Program-made: the position numbers and the translations under genes
In this document: positions 35,078 to 43,744 of the stretch, piece by piece
How the letters are laid out: the number at the start of each line of letters is the position of its first letter
Numbering within the stretch: position 1 is the stretch's first letter
NCBI RefSeq assembly: GCF_000400735.1
Contig: NZ_KE007371.1
Coordinates: 357,962 to 421,961, forward strand
Source: Acinetobacter tandoii DSM 14970 = CIP 107469
GTDB lineage: Bacteria > Pseudomonadota > Gammaproteobacteria > Pseudomonadales > Moraxellaceae
Direction of reading: 5' to 3'
Length of the DNA: 64,000 nt
Notes under the pieces: model-generated
Database searches by the model: none
The model's input: the letters and a program-made list of their open reading frames with translations, nothing else
What the model was told of the DNA's origin: nothing

Positions 35078-35641
35078 ATGACTAAACAACGCTGTGGCTG
35101 GTGTACCGAGGATCCTCTCTACATTGCCTATCATGATCATGAATGGGGACAACCTGTGCATGATGAGCAACATTTATTTGAAATGCTTTGTCTCGAAGGA
35201 CAGCAAGCGGGTCTGTCTTGGATTACTGTACTGAAAAAACGGGAAAGCTACCGCCAACATTTTTTTCAGCACCCGATTCAACAGATTGCCGAGCTGAGCG
35301 ATGCTGACCTAGAAGCCAAATTACAAGATGCTGGACTCATTCGACACATTGGCAAACTACAAGCCATTCGAGAGAATGCACGCGCTTGGCAAAGCCTAAA
35401 ACAACAAGAAAATGTCGTGGATTGGTTGTGGAGTTTTGTCAGCCATAAACCTATTTTGAATGCTGTACCTAACTATAAAACGGCACCTGCACAAACTGAC
35501 ATTAGCCAACAAATGTCTAAGGCCTTAAAGAAAAAAGGCTTCAAATTTGTGGGGCCAACGACCTGTTATGCCTTTATGCAAGCCGTGGGTATGGTCGATG
35601 ATCACGAAGATCATTGCCCCGCCAAAAATACAACAAAATAG
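35078..35641 (+). CDS. tag: DNA-3-methyladenine glycosylase I
   Basis: 187 residues, as in E. coli Tag. RCGWCTEDPLYIAYHDHEWG at the N-terminus and DDHEDHC near the C-terminus contain the zinc ligands; GLSWITVLKKRESYR and the KFVGPTTCYAFMQAVGMV motif are conserved. It removes 3-methyladenine from DNA. The following alcohol dehydrogenase starts 26 bases after its stop, with its own ribosome binding site. Confidence 0.95.
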   Translation: MTKQRCGWCTEDPLYIAYHDHEWGQPVHDEQHLFEMLCLEGQQAGLSWITVLKKRESYRQHFFQHPIQQIAELSDADLEAKLQDAGLIRHIGKLQAIRENARAWQSLKQQENVVDWLWSFVSHKPILNAVPNYKTAPAQTDISQQMSKALKKKGFKFVGPTTCYAFMQAVGMVDDHEDHCPAKNTTK

Positions 35642-35667
35642 TCCCCATAAAAATAGAGGATGCCATC

Positions 35668-36705
35668 ATGAGTAATAATCTGATCAATAGCTATGCTGCC
35701 CTACATGCAGGCGAGGCACTGGTCCCCTTTCAATTTGATGCAGGCGAACTTCAAGCCCATCAAGTTGAAATTAAAGTGGAATATTGTGGACTCTGTCATT
35801 CTGATGTTTCGGTGATTGAGAATCAGTGGGGCAATGCTGTTTATCCTGTAATCGCAGGGCATGAAGTGATTGGCACCATCTTAAGAATGGGTTCTGAAGC
35901 CAAAGGATTACAAATAGGTCAACGCGTAGGGTTGGGTTGGACTGCGGAAAGCTGTCAATACTGTGATCAATGCGTGGCTGGACAGCCTGTATTATGCAGC
36001 AGTGGCAGCACTGCGACCATTGTAGGTCATGCTGGTGGCTTTGCCGATAAAGTCCGAGCAGCATGGCAATGGGTCATTCCGCTGCCTGAAGATTTAGACC
36101 CTGAAAGCGCAGGGCCTCTGCTCTGTGGCGGGATTACCGTTTTTGATCCTTTACTCAAGCACAATATTCAAGCCACGCATCATGTCGGTGTGATTGGCAT
36201 TGGTGGCTTGGGGCATATGGCAATTAAATTACTTAAAGCTTGGGGTTGTGAAATTACCGCCTTTACTTCAAGTCTGGACAAGACCGATGAACTTAAAGCG
36301 ATGGGCGCAGACCATGTCGTAAATAGCCGCGATGTAGATGCACTGAAAACCCAACGAGGCAAATTTGACCTGTTGCTCAGTACGGTTAATGTCACGCTGA
36401 ATTGGCCTGCTTATATCAGTACACTGGCACCAAATGGCACCATACATCTGTTAGGTTTACCACTAGAACCCATCAAGTTTAATGTGGGTAGTCTGATTGG
36501 CGGAGCAAAGTCAATCACAGGCTCACCTACAGGTTCACCTGCTGCATTACGTCAACTGCTCAAGTTCGCTGCACGTAAAAACATTGCGCCACAAATTGAA
36601 TTGTTCCCGATGTCACAACTCAATCAGGCGATCGAGCGTTTGCACTCAGGCCAAGCCCGTTATCGGATTGTGCTTCAAGCCGACTTCGAATCCAGCACAA
36701 CATAA
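35668..36705 (+). CDS. zinc-dependent alcohol dehydrogenase, NAD(P)-linked
   Basis: The ATG at 35668 has AGAGGA 7 bases ahead and gives 345 residues. Catalytic zinc ligands Cys40 and His65-Glu66 (GHEV); structural zinc cysteines in CQYCDQCVAGQPVLC; the nucleotide motif is GIGGLGHMA. It resembles the YahK/cinnamyl-alcohol-dehydrogenase subgroup acting on aldehydes. Its end overlaps the convergent MocR gene by 31 bases. Confidence 0.88.
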   Translation: MSNNLINSYAALHAGEALVPFQFDAGELQAHQVEIKVEYCGLCHSDVSVIENQWGNAVYPVIAGHEVIGTILRMGSEAKGLQIGQRVGLGWTAESCQYCDQCVAGQPVLCSSGSTATIVGHAGGFADKVRAAWQWVIPLPEDLDPESAGPLLCGGITVFDPLLKHNIQATHHVGVIGIGGLGHMAIKLLKAWGCEITAFTSSLDKTDELKAMGADHVVNSRDVDALKTQRGKFDLLLSTVNVTLNWPAYISTLAPNGTIHLLGLPLEPIKFNVGSLIGGAKSITGSPTGSPAALRQLLKFAARKNIAPQIELFPMSQLNQAIERLHSGQARYRIVLQADFESSTT

Positions 36706-38129
36706 TCCAATTGTCGCCGAGTCCAATTCGCCAAGCATTCAATTGCTTGGCGGATCTCGGTGGATAATTCATGACCTGCATTTAAGCGTATGCAATTTTT
36801 ATAACGCTGCTCTTCTCCAAAAACGATACCTGGCACAATGCTAATGCCTTGCTGTTGGGCATAACGATACAAATCCAAACTATGAATGGCTTCAGGCAAC
36901 TGTAACCACAGCGCATAGCCGCCTTTGGGTTGATTCAAGCGAATGTCTATACCTGAAAAAGCCTGTATTAAAAATTGCCGATATTGCTCGACCTGTTGCA
37001 TTAAACAGGGTTTTAAACGGTTTAAATGCTCTCGATAGGCGCGGCTATAAATCAGATCAGCCAAGCCCAATTGCAAGGGCGTATTCACCGCAACATGTCG
37101 AGTCAGAAGTTGTGCACGTAAATGGTTTAAACGTGACGGCATGCAAAACCACCCCACCCGATAAGCAGTAGATAAGGATTTGGAAACCGAGCCACAGTAA
37201 ATAACATAACCCTGTCGATCCCAGTATTGAATCGGCAATGGACGTTTTAAATCAAAACTGCATTCGGCATAAATATCATCCTCGATCACATAGCACTGAT
37301 ATTGAGCTGCCAACTGAGCAATTTTTTCCTTTTCTGCAGGGCTTAAACAAAAGCCCAGAGGGTTCTGAAAATTGGCAGTGAGTAAGCACGCTTTCGCCCC
37401 CGAATCACGCATCGCCTGTTCAAATCGATTCAGGTCAAAGCCATTGGCATGCGCTGGAACTTCAACAATTTTACGATTCAGACTCGCCAACAATTGCAAT
37501 TGCCCGTTAAAGTTGGGTGTCGGTACAATAATGCTATCGCCTTCTTGGGTCAGGGTTTGAATCACCACCGACAAAGCAGGCATGCAACCATTGCTGATAT
37601 AAATATCTTCAGCTGCCATGTAAATGCCATCTTCTGCCCAATGCGCCGACAATGCTTCTCTTAAACGTCGATGTCCCTGTTTATCACTATACAAAAAATC
37701 TTCAGGTTTACTGTGCTTCAGCGCACGTTGAATAGAACGGCGGAGTGCCTCTACAGGCACTAAATTTGGCGAAAGCTGAATAGATCCCAAATGAATCATT
37801 TGGTCATGAATGGAGGCTTCTTGAATTTCTATTTGTAGTTCTAAATTAGACACTTCTCGGGCAGTCACCGCAAAATCGACATGCTGCGGAACAGCGACTG
37901 CCAAAGCTTGTGGTTGCACAAAGTAGCCCGCTTGAGGCTTGGCCGTAATTAAGCCTTGCGCCTCTAATAGTTCATAACAACTTTTGGCGGTATTGAGACT
38001 GACCTGTTGCGACTGGGCAAACTGACGTAACGAACTCAAACGCTGCCCTGCTCCCAACTCTCCTGCATAAATTTTCTGTGCTAACTGGTGTGCCAAATCA
38101 CGATACTGAATGCCCATTACTGTACTCAT
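36675..38129 (-). CDS. MocR-type regulator: GntR HTH fused to aminotransferase domain
   Basis: 484 residues. An N-terminal GntR winged helix (about 5-75), a linker, then a fold-type I aminotransferase domain; the PLP lysine is Lys317 in CGSVSKSLS, and FQNPLGFCLS and EDDIYAEC are conserved. MocR proteins use PLP as an effector-binding site rather than for catalysis. Target unknown. Convergent with the alcohol dehydrogenase gene. Confidence 0.9.
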   Translation of the reverse strand: MSTVMGIQYRDLAHQLAQKIYAGELGAGQRLSSLRQFAQSQQVSLNTAKSCYELLEAQGLITAKPQAGYFVQPQALAVAVPQHVDFAVTAREVSNLELQIEIQEASIHDQMIHLGSIQLSPNLVPVEALRRSIQRALKHSKPEDFLYSDKQGHRRLREALSAHWAEDGIYMAAEDIYISNGCMPALSVVIQTLTQEGDSIIVPTPNFNGQLQLLASLNRKIVEVPAHANGFDLNRFEQAMRDSGAKACLLTANFQNPLGFCLSPAEKEKIAQLAAQYQCYVIEDDIYAECSFDLKRPLPIQYWDRQGYVIYCGSVSKSLSTAYRVGWFCMPSRLNHLRAQLLTRHVAVNTPLQLGLADLIYSRAYREHLNRLKPCLMQQVEQYRQFLIQAFSGIDIRLNQPKGGYALWLQLPEAIHSLDLYRYAQQQGISIVPGIVFGEEQRYKNCIRLNAGHELSTEIRQAIECLANWTRRQLDYVVLDSKSA

Positions 38130-38215
38130 TTTTTAATATATTTTGTATCTGTAACCAAGAATACACCTTCCCTATGCTAGGCGTACAGTTCATTTTTACC
38201 TGGGGGGAAATCAAC

Positions 38216-38617
38216 ATGTATCGTTTTAGCTTGGTCGCACTCGCACTGTGTCTTTCCGCTTGCCAACCGAATACCTCAGTTTGGCAACAGCAACGTGATT
38301 TTATTTGTCAGTCTTTAATTGAAGGTTTTTTAAAAGCATCTGGACAGCAGAATTTTGAGCTCGCGCAGAAAAGTGATGTCGTGGACAGCGTCATCCCGCA
38401 GCGCCTGTTTAGCTATCAATCTGGCTCAACACGCACCACCTTAATTGGTGAAACACAGCGAAAAGAGTTACGCTTTGTCTGTTGGAACGATGCACAGCAT
38501 TTTGCGATTGCTCAACATGATCAGAACCAAGCACCACGACAAGCCTTGCTCACTGTACAGCTTCACTTGCCTAAAGCTACAGATAAATTGCAAGTTTCTG
38601 CGCCAAAAACTCAATGA
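38216..38617 (+). CDS. small predicted lipoprotein
   Basis: The ATG at 38216, with GGGGGG about 10 bases ahead, gives 133 residues. A signal peptide with the lipobox LALCLSACQPN (Cys17) points to lipid anchoring. The mature part has two further cysteines (FICQSL and FVCWND) that could form a disulfide. No known family is evident. It is divergent from MocR, and its last 41 bases overlap the convergent LysR gene. Confidence 0.7.
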   Translation: MYRFSLVALALCLSACQPNTSVWQQQRDFICQSLIEGFLKASGQQNFELAQKSDVVDSVIPQRLFSYQSGSTRTTLIGETQRKELRFVCWNDAQHFAIAQHDQNQAPRQALLTVQLHLPKATDKLQVSAPKTQ

Positions 38618-39473
38618 ACAAGCGAACCCGTTTCGGTAAGTGTTCTTGTTGATAGTACACCGCATGGATTTTTTGATATTGCAGTTCAATCTGATCTTCA
38701 AACAGGGCCACCAAACGTCCTGCACGGAGATCATCTTGAACCAAAAAACGCGACAAACAGGTAATCCCAGTACCGTTAAGCACCAACTGACGTACGGTTT
38801 CCCCATTCGATGCCTTGATTTTTGGATGAATATTAAGATGTTGTCCCTGTAACCTTAATGGCCAAGTATTTAAATGTGTGGGCTGGGTAAAACCAAGCAA
38901 GGGGTGCTGCAACAACTGCTCAGGCTGGTTGGGTGTGCCATGTTGGGCTAAATAATCAGGACTGGCCACAATATATAGGCGGCTACGGCACAACAGTTTG
39001 GCATGTAAGCTGGAATCATTTAACTCGCCAAAACGAATCGCCACATCGGTTTTATGTTCCAGTAAATCAATAATCTGATCGTGATTATTCAATTCAATTT
39101 GAATATTGGGATATTGCTGCATGAACTCTTGAATCAACGGCACAATCACATGCAGCACAAAGGGCGTCGCTGAATCCACCCGAATGAGACCTGAAATATC
39201 ATGATCAGATTTTAATAGCGCATCTTCAGCTTCGGTCAAATCATTCAAAATCTTACGCGATTTTTCCAGAAACAACTGCCCTTCTTGCGTCAGTTTCAAC
39301 TTGCGCGTAGTCCGTTCCAACAGGGTCACATTGAGTTTGCTTTCCAAGCGCTGCAAGGCACGACTAACACCCGATGTGGTTTGTCCTAATTGCTCCGCAG
39401 CTTTCACGATCGAGCCACTTTCGACAATCTGAACAAAAGCATTTAATTCTTCAATGGTCGATTTCATCGTCAT
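38577..39473 (-). CDS. LysR family transcriptional regulator
   Basis: 298 residues. A LysR HTH (about 4-62; SIVKAAEQLGQTTSGVSRALQRLE) and a periplasmic-binding-like effector domain with conserved SGLIRVDSATPFVLHVIVPLI. It is divergent from the aldo/keto reductase gene, its likely target, with 105 bases between starts. Effector unknown. Confidence 0.9.
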   Translation of the reverse strand: MTMKSTIEELNAFVQIVESGSIVKAAEQLGQTTSGVSRALQRLESKLNVTLLERTTRKLKLTQEGQLFLEKSRKILNDLTEAEDALLKSDHDISGLIRVDSATPFVLHVIVPLIQEFMQQYPNIQIELNNHDQIIDLLEHKTDVAIRFGELNDSSLHAKLLCRSRLYIVASPDYLAQHGTPNQPEQLLQHPLLGFTQPTHLNTWPLRLQGQHLNIHPKIKASNGETVRQLVLNGTGITCLSRFLVQDDLRAGRLVALFEDQIELQYQKIHAVYYQQEHLPKRVRLFIEFLAQKLAIYL

Positions 39474-39578
39474 TTTATTGATTATTGGTCAACAATATTT
39501 TGCAAATTCCTAGATTTTTCCACAACAGTTATTTCAGCAAAATAGCTCCATCTTTAAAAAAGTTCGGTTGAGAAAAAC

Positions 39579-40382
39579 ATGATTGTTCCAAAAATGGGAA
39601 TGGGTACCTTTCGCTTGACGGGTGCAACGGTAAGGGATGCTGTTCAGATGGCGCTTGAAGTCGGCTATCGTGCCATTGATACGGCACAAATTTATGGCAA
39701 TGAAGCTGAAATTGGTCAAGCCATTGCCAACAGTGGTGTACCACAACATGAATTATTTTTAACCACCAAAATTTGGACTGAAAATTACGCTCCAGAGCAA
39801 TTGATTCTGAGCTTAAAACAGAGCCTACAGAAATTAGGCACGGATGCAGTGAATTTGACTTTAATTCATTGGCCTGCCCCACTACTGGGCATTCAAATTG
39901 AGGAAGTCATGCAAGCCTTGCTGCATGCCAAGCAATTAGGACTGACCGAACATATCGGTATCTCAAATTTTAATATCGCCCTAACCCAACAGGCAATTAA
40001 CAGTATTGGACTCGAGCATATTGCCACCAATCAAATTGAACTGAGTCCTTATTTACAAAATCGCCCCTTGGTTAGTTATCTGCAACAGCAACAGATTGAT
40101 GTGACCTCTTACATGACTTTGGCCTATGGCAAAGTGCTGCAAGATCCTGTCTTACAGACGATTGCCCAGCAAATCAATGCCAGTCCCGCACAAGTGGCAT
40201 TGGCATGGGCGCTGCAACAAGGTTATGCCGTCATTCCCTCTTCTACACAACGAGCGCATTTGTTGGCAAATTTGAAAGCACAAGATTTACAGCTCACTCC
40301 TGAACAGATGCAGGCAATTACTGAACTCGACCGAAACTCACGTGAGGTCAATCCTGAACAACTCGCTCCCAAGTGGGATTAG
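39579..40382 (+). CDS. aldo/keto reductase, DkgB-like
   Basis: 267 residues. DTAQIYGNE holds the catalytic tyrosine, LTTKIW the lysine, and LTLIHWP the histidine; GISNFNIALTQQAI and QIELSPYL are typical, and PSSTQRAHLLANLKA is the NADPH-binding part. DkgB reduces 2,5-diketo-D-gluconate and methylglyoxal-like carbonyls in E. coli; here the substrate is inferred. The MFS gene follows after 9 bases, so they form an operon. Confidence 0.88.
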   Translation: MIVPKMGMGTFRLTGATVRDAVQMALEVGYRAIDTAQIYGNEAEIGQAIANSGVPQHELFLTTKIWTENYAPEQLILSLKQSLQKLGTDAVNLTLIHWPAPLLGIQIEEVMQALLHAKQLGLTEHIGISNFNIALTQQAINSIGLEHIATNQIELSPYLQNRPLVSYLQQQQIDVTSYMTLAYGKVLQDPVLQTIAQQINASPAQVALAWALQQGYAVIPSSTQRAHLLANLKAQDLQLTPEQMQAITELDRNSREVNPEQLAPKWD

Positions 40383-40391
40383 GGCAAGCAA

Positions 40392-41591
40392 ATGAAAATG
40401 AATTACCCGTTATTGGCGCTGGCGATTGGCGCCTTTGCTATTGGAACTACTGAATTTTCCCCCATGGGCTTTTTACCTGAAATTGCCCATGATCTGAGTA
40501 TTTCTATTCCACAAGCAGGTATGCTCATCAGTGCCTATGCGATTGGGGTGATGTTGGGCGCCCCGCTGATGACACTGTGGTTTAGCCGCTATTCCAAACG
40601 GCGTGCCCTGATCCTGCTCATGGTCATTTTCACACTAGGTAACCTGCTAGCTTATTTTGCCCACAGTTATTCGAGCTTAATGCTGGCACGTATCTTGACC
40701 AGCTTAAATCATGGTGCTTTCTTTGGCATTGGTTCCGTGGTCGCCGCCAGCGTGGTACCCAAAGAAAAACAAGCCAGTGCCGTCGCAGCCATGTTTATGG
40801 GGCTGACTCTGGCCAATATTGGCGGCGTTCCCTTTGCCACTTGGGTGGGGCAACATATTGGTTGGCGCATTGCTTTTCTGGGCATCACGCTACTGGGTGT
40901 AATCACCATGCTGTCTCTCTGGAAAGCACTTCCCGAAGGTCAAGCCAGTCCTCGTCCCAATATTGCTCAGGAACTCAAGGTACTCCGTCGTTTACCTGTG
41001 GTTTTGGCATTATTGACCACAGTCATGAGCTCAGGCGCGATGTTCACACTGTATACCTACATTGCACCCAGTTTGCAAAACTTCACTCAAGCTACACCCA
41101 GCCTGATCACGTTCATGTTGGTTCTGGTTGGGATTGGCTTTTCAATTGGCAATCATCTGGGGGGAAAATTCGCAGATCGCTCACTGGATCGGACGCTATT
41201 GGGTTTTCTCAGCCTACTCAGCATCATGATGCTACTGTTTCCGCTACTGGCACAAACCGCCATTGGGGCAGCCATTGCATTAACCCTTTGGGGAGCAGCC
41301 GCATTTGCAGTGGTTCCCCCTTTACAAATGCGCGTCATGTCGGTTGCGCATGAAGCCTCTGGACTTGCCTCTTCGGTCAATATTGGCGCCTTTAATTTAG
41401 GCAATGCCTTGGGTGCACTGGCGGGCGCCAGTGTACTCAGTTTTGGACTCAGCTATACGGCGGTGTCTTGGATCGGTGCACTATTAAGTGGTCTAGCCTT
41501 ACTGTTGGTCGGCTTACAAAAAATGTTACTGAACAAACAGCTTGTGCAAAGCCAAATACAGAAAATAGAACCTCAATGTCTTGAACACTAA
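40392..41591 (+). CDS. MFS transporter of the AraJ/YdhP drug and sugar efflux type
   Basis: 399 residues, 12 membrane segments. ALAIGAFAIGTTEFSPMGFLPEIA in the first helix and AYAIGVMLGAPLMTLW are typical of the DHA1 sugar/drug efflux group. Second gene of the aldo/keto reductase operon; they may act together on a toxic carbonyl or sugar. Substrate unknown. Confidence 0.85.
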   Translation: MKMNYPLLALAIGAFAIGTTEFSPMGFLPEIAHDLSISIPQAGMLISAYAIGVMLGAPLMTLWFSRYSKRRALILLMVIFTLGNLLAYFAHSYSSLMLARILTSLNHGAFFGIGSVVAASVVPKEKQASAVAAMFMGLTLANIGGVPFATWVGQHIGWRIAFLGITLLGVITMLSLWKALPEGQASPRPNIAQELKVLRRLPVVLALLTTVMSSGAMFTLYTYIAPSLQNFTQATPSLITFMLVLVGIGFSIGNHLGGKFADRSLDRTLLGFLSLLSIMMLLFPLLAQTAIGAAIALTLWGAAAFAVVPPLQMRVMSVAHEASGLASSVNIGAFNLGNALGALAGASVLSFGLSYTAVSWIGALLSGLALLLVGLQKMLLNKQLVQSQIQKIEPQCLEH

Positions 41592-41619
41592 ATCCATGTC
41601 GATTTTAACATCATATTGA

Positions 41620-42264
41620 CTAGCGCAATGCGATTGGCAAAGCTGCATAATTCCGCGGTTTTGCCAATTCATCCTTCATTTTTAACAACATTTCATATGG
41701 CTGCTGCTCCACAAATAAATTCACAGCGCTAAGCGGAATAGAACCTTCAGGATCGGCATAGCCATAGGTCGAGACTTTCACTTTCTGCTTCCCCAGTTTC
41801 TGAAAAGTCCAATCACCTTCATAACGGGTTAAACGTACATAATTTGGATTTAACGGATAGCCTTGATTCACAGCCTTGTTTTGAATATGAATCATACCTT
41901 GAGCATCTTTGCTCATTTTCCCCTTTACCACCAAGTCTCGGTCTTTTAAAGGAAAGGGAAAATCCAGCACCATATATAACAGAAACTCGCCTTTGCTGTC
42001 ATCGCGAGATAAGACTTTGACGCTGCCCATATAAGGCACCCATCTTGGCGCTTGTTCCACATCCAAAATCAGGGCAGCGGCCTTTTCAATCGGCACATCA
42101 AAATGAGTTTCGGCTTTATACAACACCACAGGGTTTGTACTGTTTTGATAGGTCCAAACTTTAATATTCTGCTTGTTAATACTGAGTTTGGCATTGTCGA
42201 TAGACTTGGCCTGTGCTGTAGCCAATAAGGCTACAGCACAGCAAGTGATAAGTTTTATTTTCAT
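41620..42264 (-). CDS. START-domain protein with signal peptide
   Basis: 214 residues with an N-terminal signal (about 19 residues, ending AQA). The rest is one START-type lipid-binding domain: KAETHFDVPIEKAAALILDVEQAPRWVPYMGSVKVLSRD, FPFPLKDRDLVVK. Such proteins bind hydrophobic ligands in the periplasm. Ligand unknown. Confidence 0.82.
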   Translation of the reverse strand: MKIKLITCCAVALLATAQAKSIDNAKLSINKQNIKVWTYQNSTNPVVLYKAETHFDVPIEKAAALILDVEQAPRWVPYMGSVKVLSRDDSKGEFLLYMVLDFPFPLKDRDLVVKGKMSKDAQGMIHIQNKAVNQGYPLNPNYVRLTRYEGDWTFQKLGKQKVKVSTYGYADPEGSIPLSAVNLFVEQQPYEMLLKMKDELAKPRNYAALPIALR

Positions 42265-42322
42265 TTAATTCAGCTTCTTATTTTAATTTTATGCAAATGT
42301 TTTCGCAAATTCAGGCCGTGTT

Positions 42323-43144
42323 TTACACTTGAATATCGTTAAAACCGAGTACATCTTTCATGTCATATTTACGTGCTTCACGTCCAACCACCCATGCTGC
42401 GGCACGAACTGCACCCGAAGCAAAATTCATTCGGTTGGTGGCTTTGTGAGTAATTTCTAGACGCTCACCTTCACCAATAAACATTGCAGTGTGTTCACCC
42501 ACAATGTCACCGCCACGAATGGTTTGAAAACCAATGCTTTGGCGTTCACGTGGACCAGTATGGCCTTCACGGCAATACACAGCATCTTGTTTCAAGTCGC
42601 GACCTAATGCATCTGCAATGGCTTCACCCATCATTAAAGCAGTACCCGATGGAGCATCAACTTTATGGCGGTGATGCGCTTCAATGATTTCAATATCAAC
42701 TGTATCGCCAAAGACTTTTGATGCCAGTTCCAATAATTTAATTGATACATTCACGCCTACAGAATAGTTGGCTGCATAGACGACTGGCGTATGAGTTGAT
42801 GTTTCATCAAGAAGTGCTTTTTGCTCATCATTCATGCCAGTAGTGCCAATGACCATGGCGACACCCGCTTCACGGCAAAGCTTCAAGTGCTGTTCGGTGG
42901 CAACAGGCGCAGTAAAATCAATCACCACATCACATACAGGTAAAATTTCTTGCAGACTGCCCACAATCTTCACACCAATGTTGCCAATGCCTGCAAGCTC
43001 ACCTGCATCTGAACCCACTAAACTACTTTCTGGTCGCTCAACCGCAGCAGCCAGTTGATAGCCCGCTTGTTGTACCGCCTGAATCAGAATGCGACCCATA
43101 CGACCGCCTGCACCCAATACCCCAATACGTGGACTTGTAGACAT
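42323..43144 (-). CDS. dapB: 4-hydroxy-tetrahydrodipicolinate reductase
   Basis: 273 residues, the usual length. GAGGRMGRIL is the nucleotide-binding loop, EAHHRHKVDAPSGTA holds the catalytic histidine and lysine, and FASGAVRAAAWV lies near the C-terminus. It catalyses the step after DapA. dnaJ lies upstream on the same strand, with a small plus-strand gene between them. Confidence 0.97.
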   Translation of the reverse strand: MSTSPRIGVLGAGGRMGRILIQAVQQAGYQLAAAVERPESSLVGSDAGELAGIGNIGVKIVGSLQEILPVCDVVIDFTAPVATEQHLKLCREAGVAMVIGTTGMNDEQKALLDETSTHTPVVYAANYSVGVNVSIKLLELASKVFGDTVDIEIIEAHHRHKVDAPSGTALMMGEAIADALGRDLKQDAVYCREGHTGPRERQSIGFQTIRGGDIVGEHTAMFIGEGERLEITHKATNRMNFASGAVRAAAWVVGREARKYDMKDVLGFNDIQV

Positions 43145-43436
43145 AATCCGTTCCTAATCTCGAATTTAAAATTGCCTTTACTATAACAAAACTCTGGAAC
43201 ACGACTAAGTTGTAATCTAATTTTTTCGCAAAAATCTTGGTTGAATCGATTTAAACTTCAAAGTGCCCACTCTCAACGTATCGAGATAGTGAAGAATTAG
43301 ATCATGGTATGGGTTTATATCGAAAAAAATCTTTAAAAATGAAAATGAAACCTCTCATTTTTCACACAATTTACATCTTGCTTACTCAGACTAGCCATCA
43401 CGAATCATCAAGATAAAAATTGTCAGGAGACTTTCT
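43145..43436. other. intergenic region between dapB and the small exported protein
   Basis: About 290 bases between divergent genes, AT-rich, with no gene seen. AGGAGA precedes the small gene's ATG. Confidence 0.4.
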
Positions 43437-43691
43437 ATGCATTCGAAAAAAATAATACTCGCTTTACTGTGTACTGTTGCTGCTCATGTGTATGCTGAAC
43501 CTGCTGCCCAATCTGGCGACAGCATTGACAGTTTGGCAGGGGTTAAAATTATGACCAACGTTAATGGTCAACCTGGAAGCCTTGCCGAACGCATGGCAAC
43601 GAATGCTACTCAAACATCCGCGAGTGCAGCGCAACAACCAGTTGAAGAAACGGTGAGTGTTGAAGCGATTGATGCACCTATCCCACAATAA
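43437..43691 (+). CDS. small exported protein of unknown function
   Basis: 84 residues. A signal peptide of about 20 residues (KKIILALLCTVAAHVYA, cleavage after YA). The mature part is acidic and rich in Ala, Gln, Ser and Thr and has no cysteine, so it is probably disordered. AGGAGA lies seven bases ahead of the ATG. A terminator follows directly. It lies between dapB and dnaJ on the opposite strand. No known family. Confidence 0.65.
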   Translation: MHSKKIILALLCTVAAHVYAEPAAQSGDSIDSLAGVKIMTNVNGQPGSLAERMATNATQTSASAAQQPVEETVSVEAIDAPIPQ

Positions 43692-43700
43692 AACAGACAT

Positions 43701-43733
43701 AAAAAAAGGGCATGTTTTACACGCCCTTTTTTT
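43701..43733. terminator. bidirectional terminator between the small exported gene and dnaJ
   Basis: AAAAAAAGGGC and GCCCTTTTTTT form a perfect 11-bp stem. T runs on both strands serve the convergent genes. Confidence 0.87.
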
Positions 43734-43744
43734 ATTACTTTGAA

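Noticed and set aside
39474..39578. A LysR T-N11-A motif before the aldo/keto reductase
   Set aside because: Such short motifs occur by chance in AT-rich DNA; no dyad stood out.
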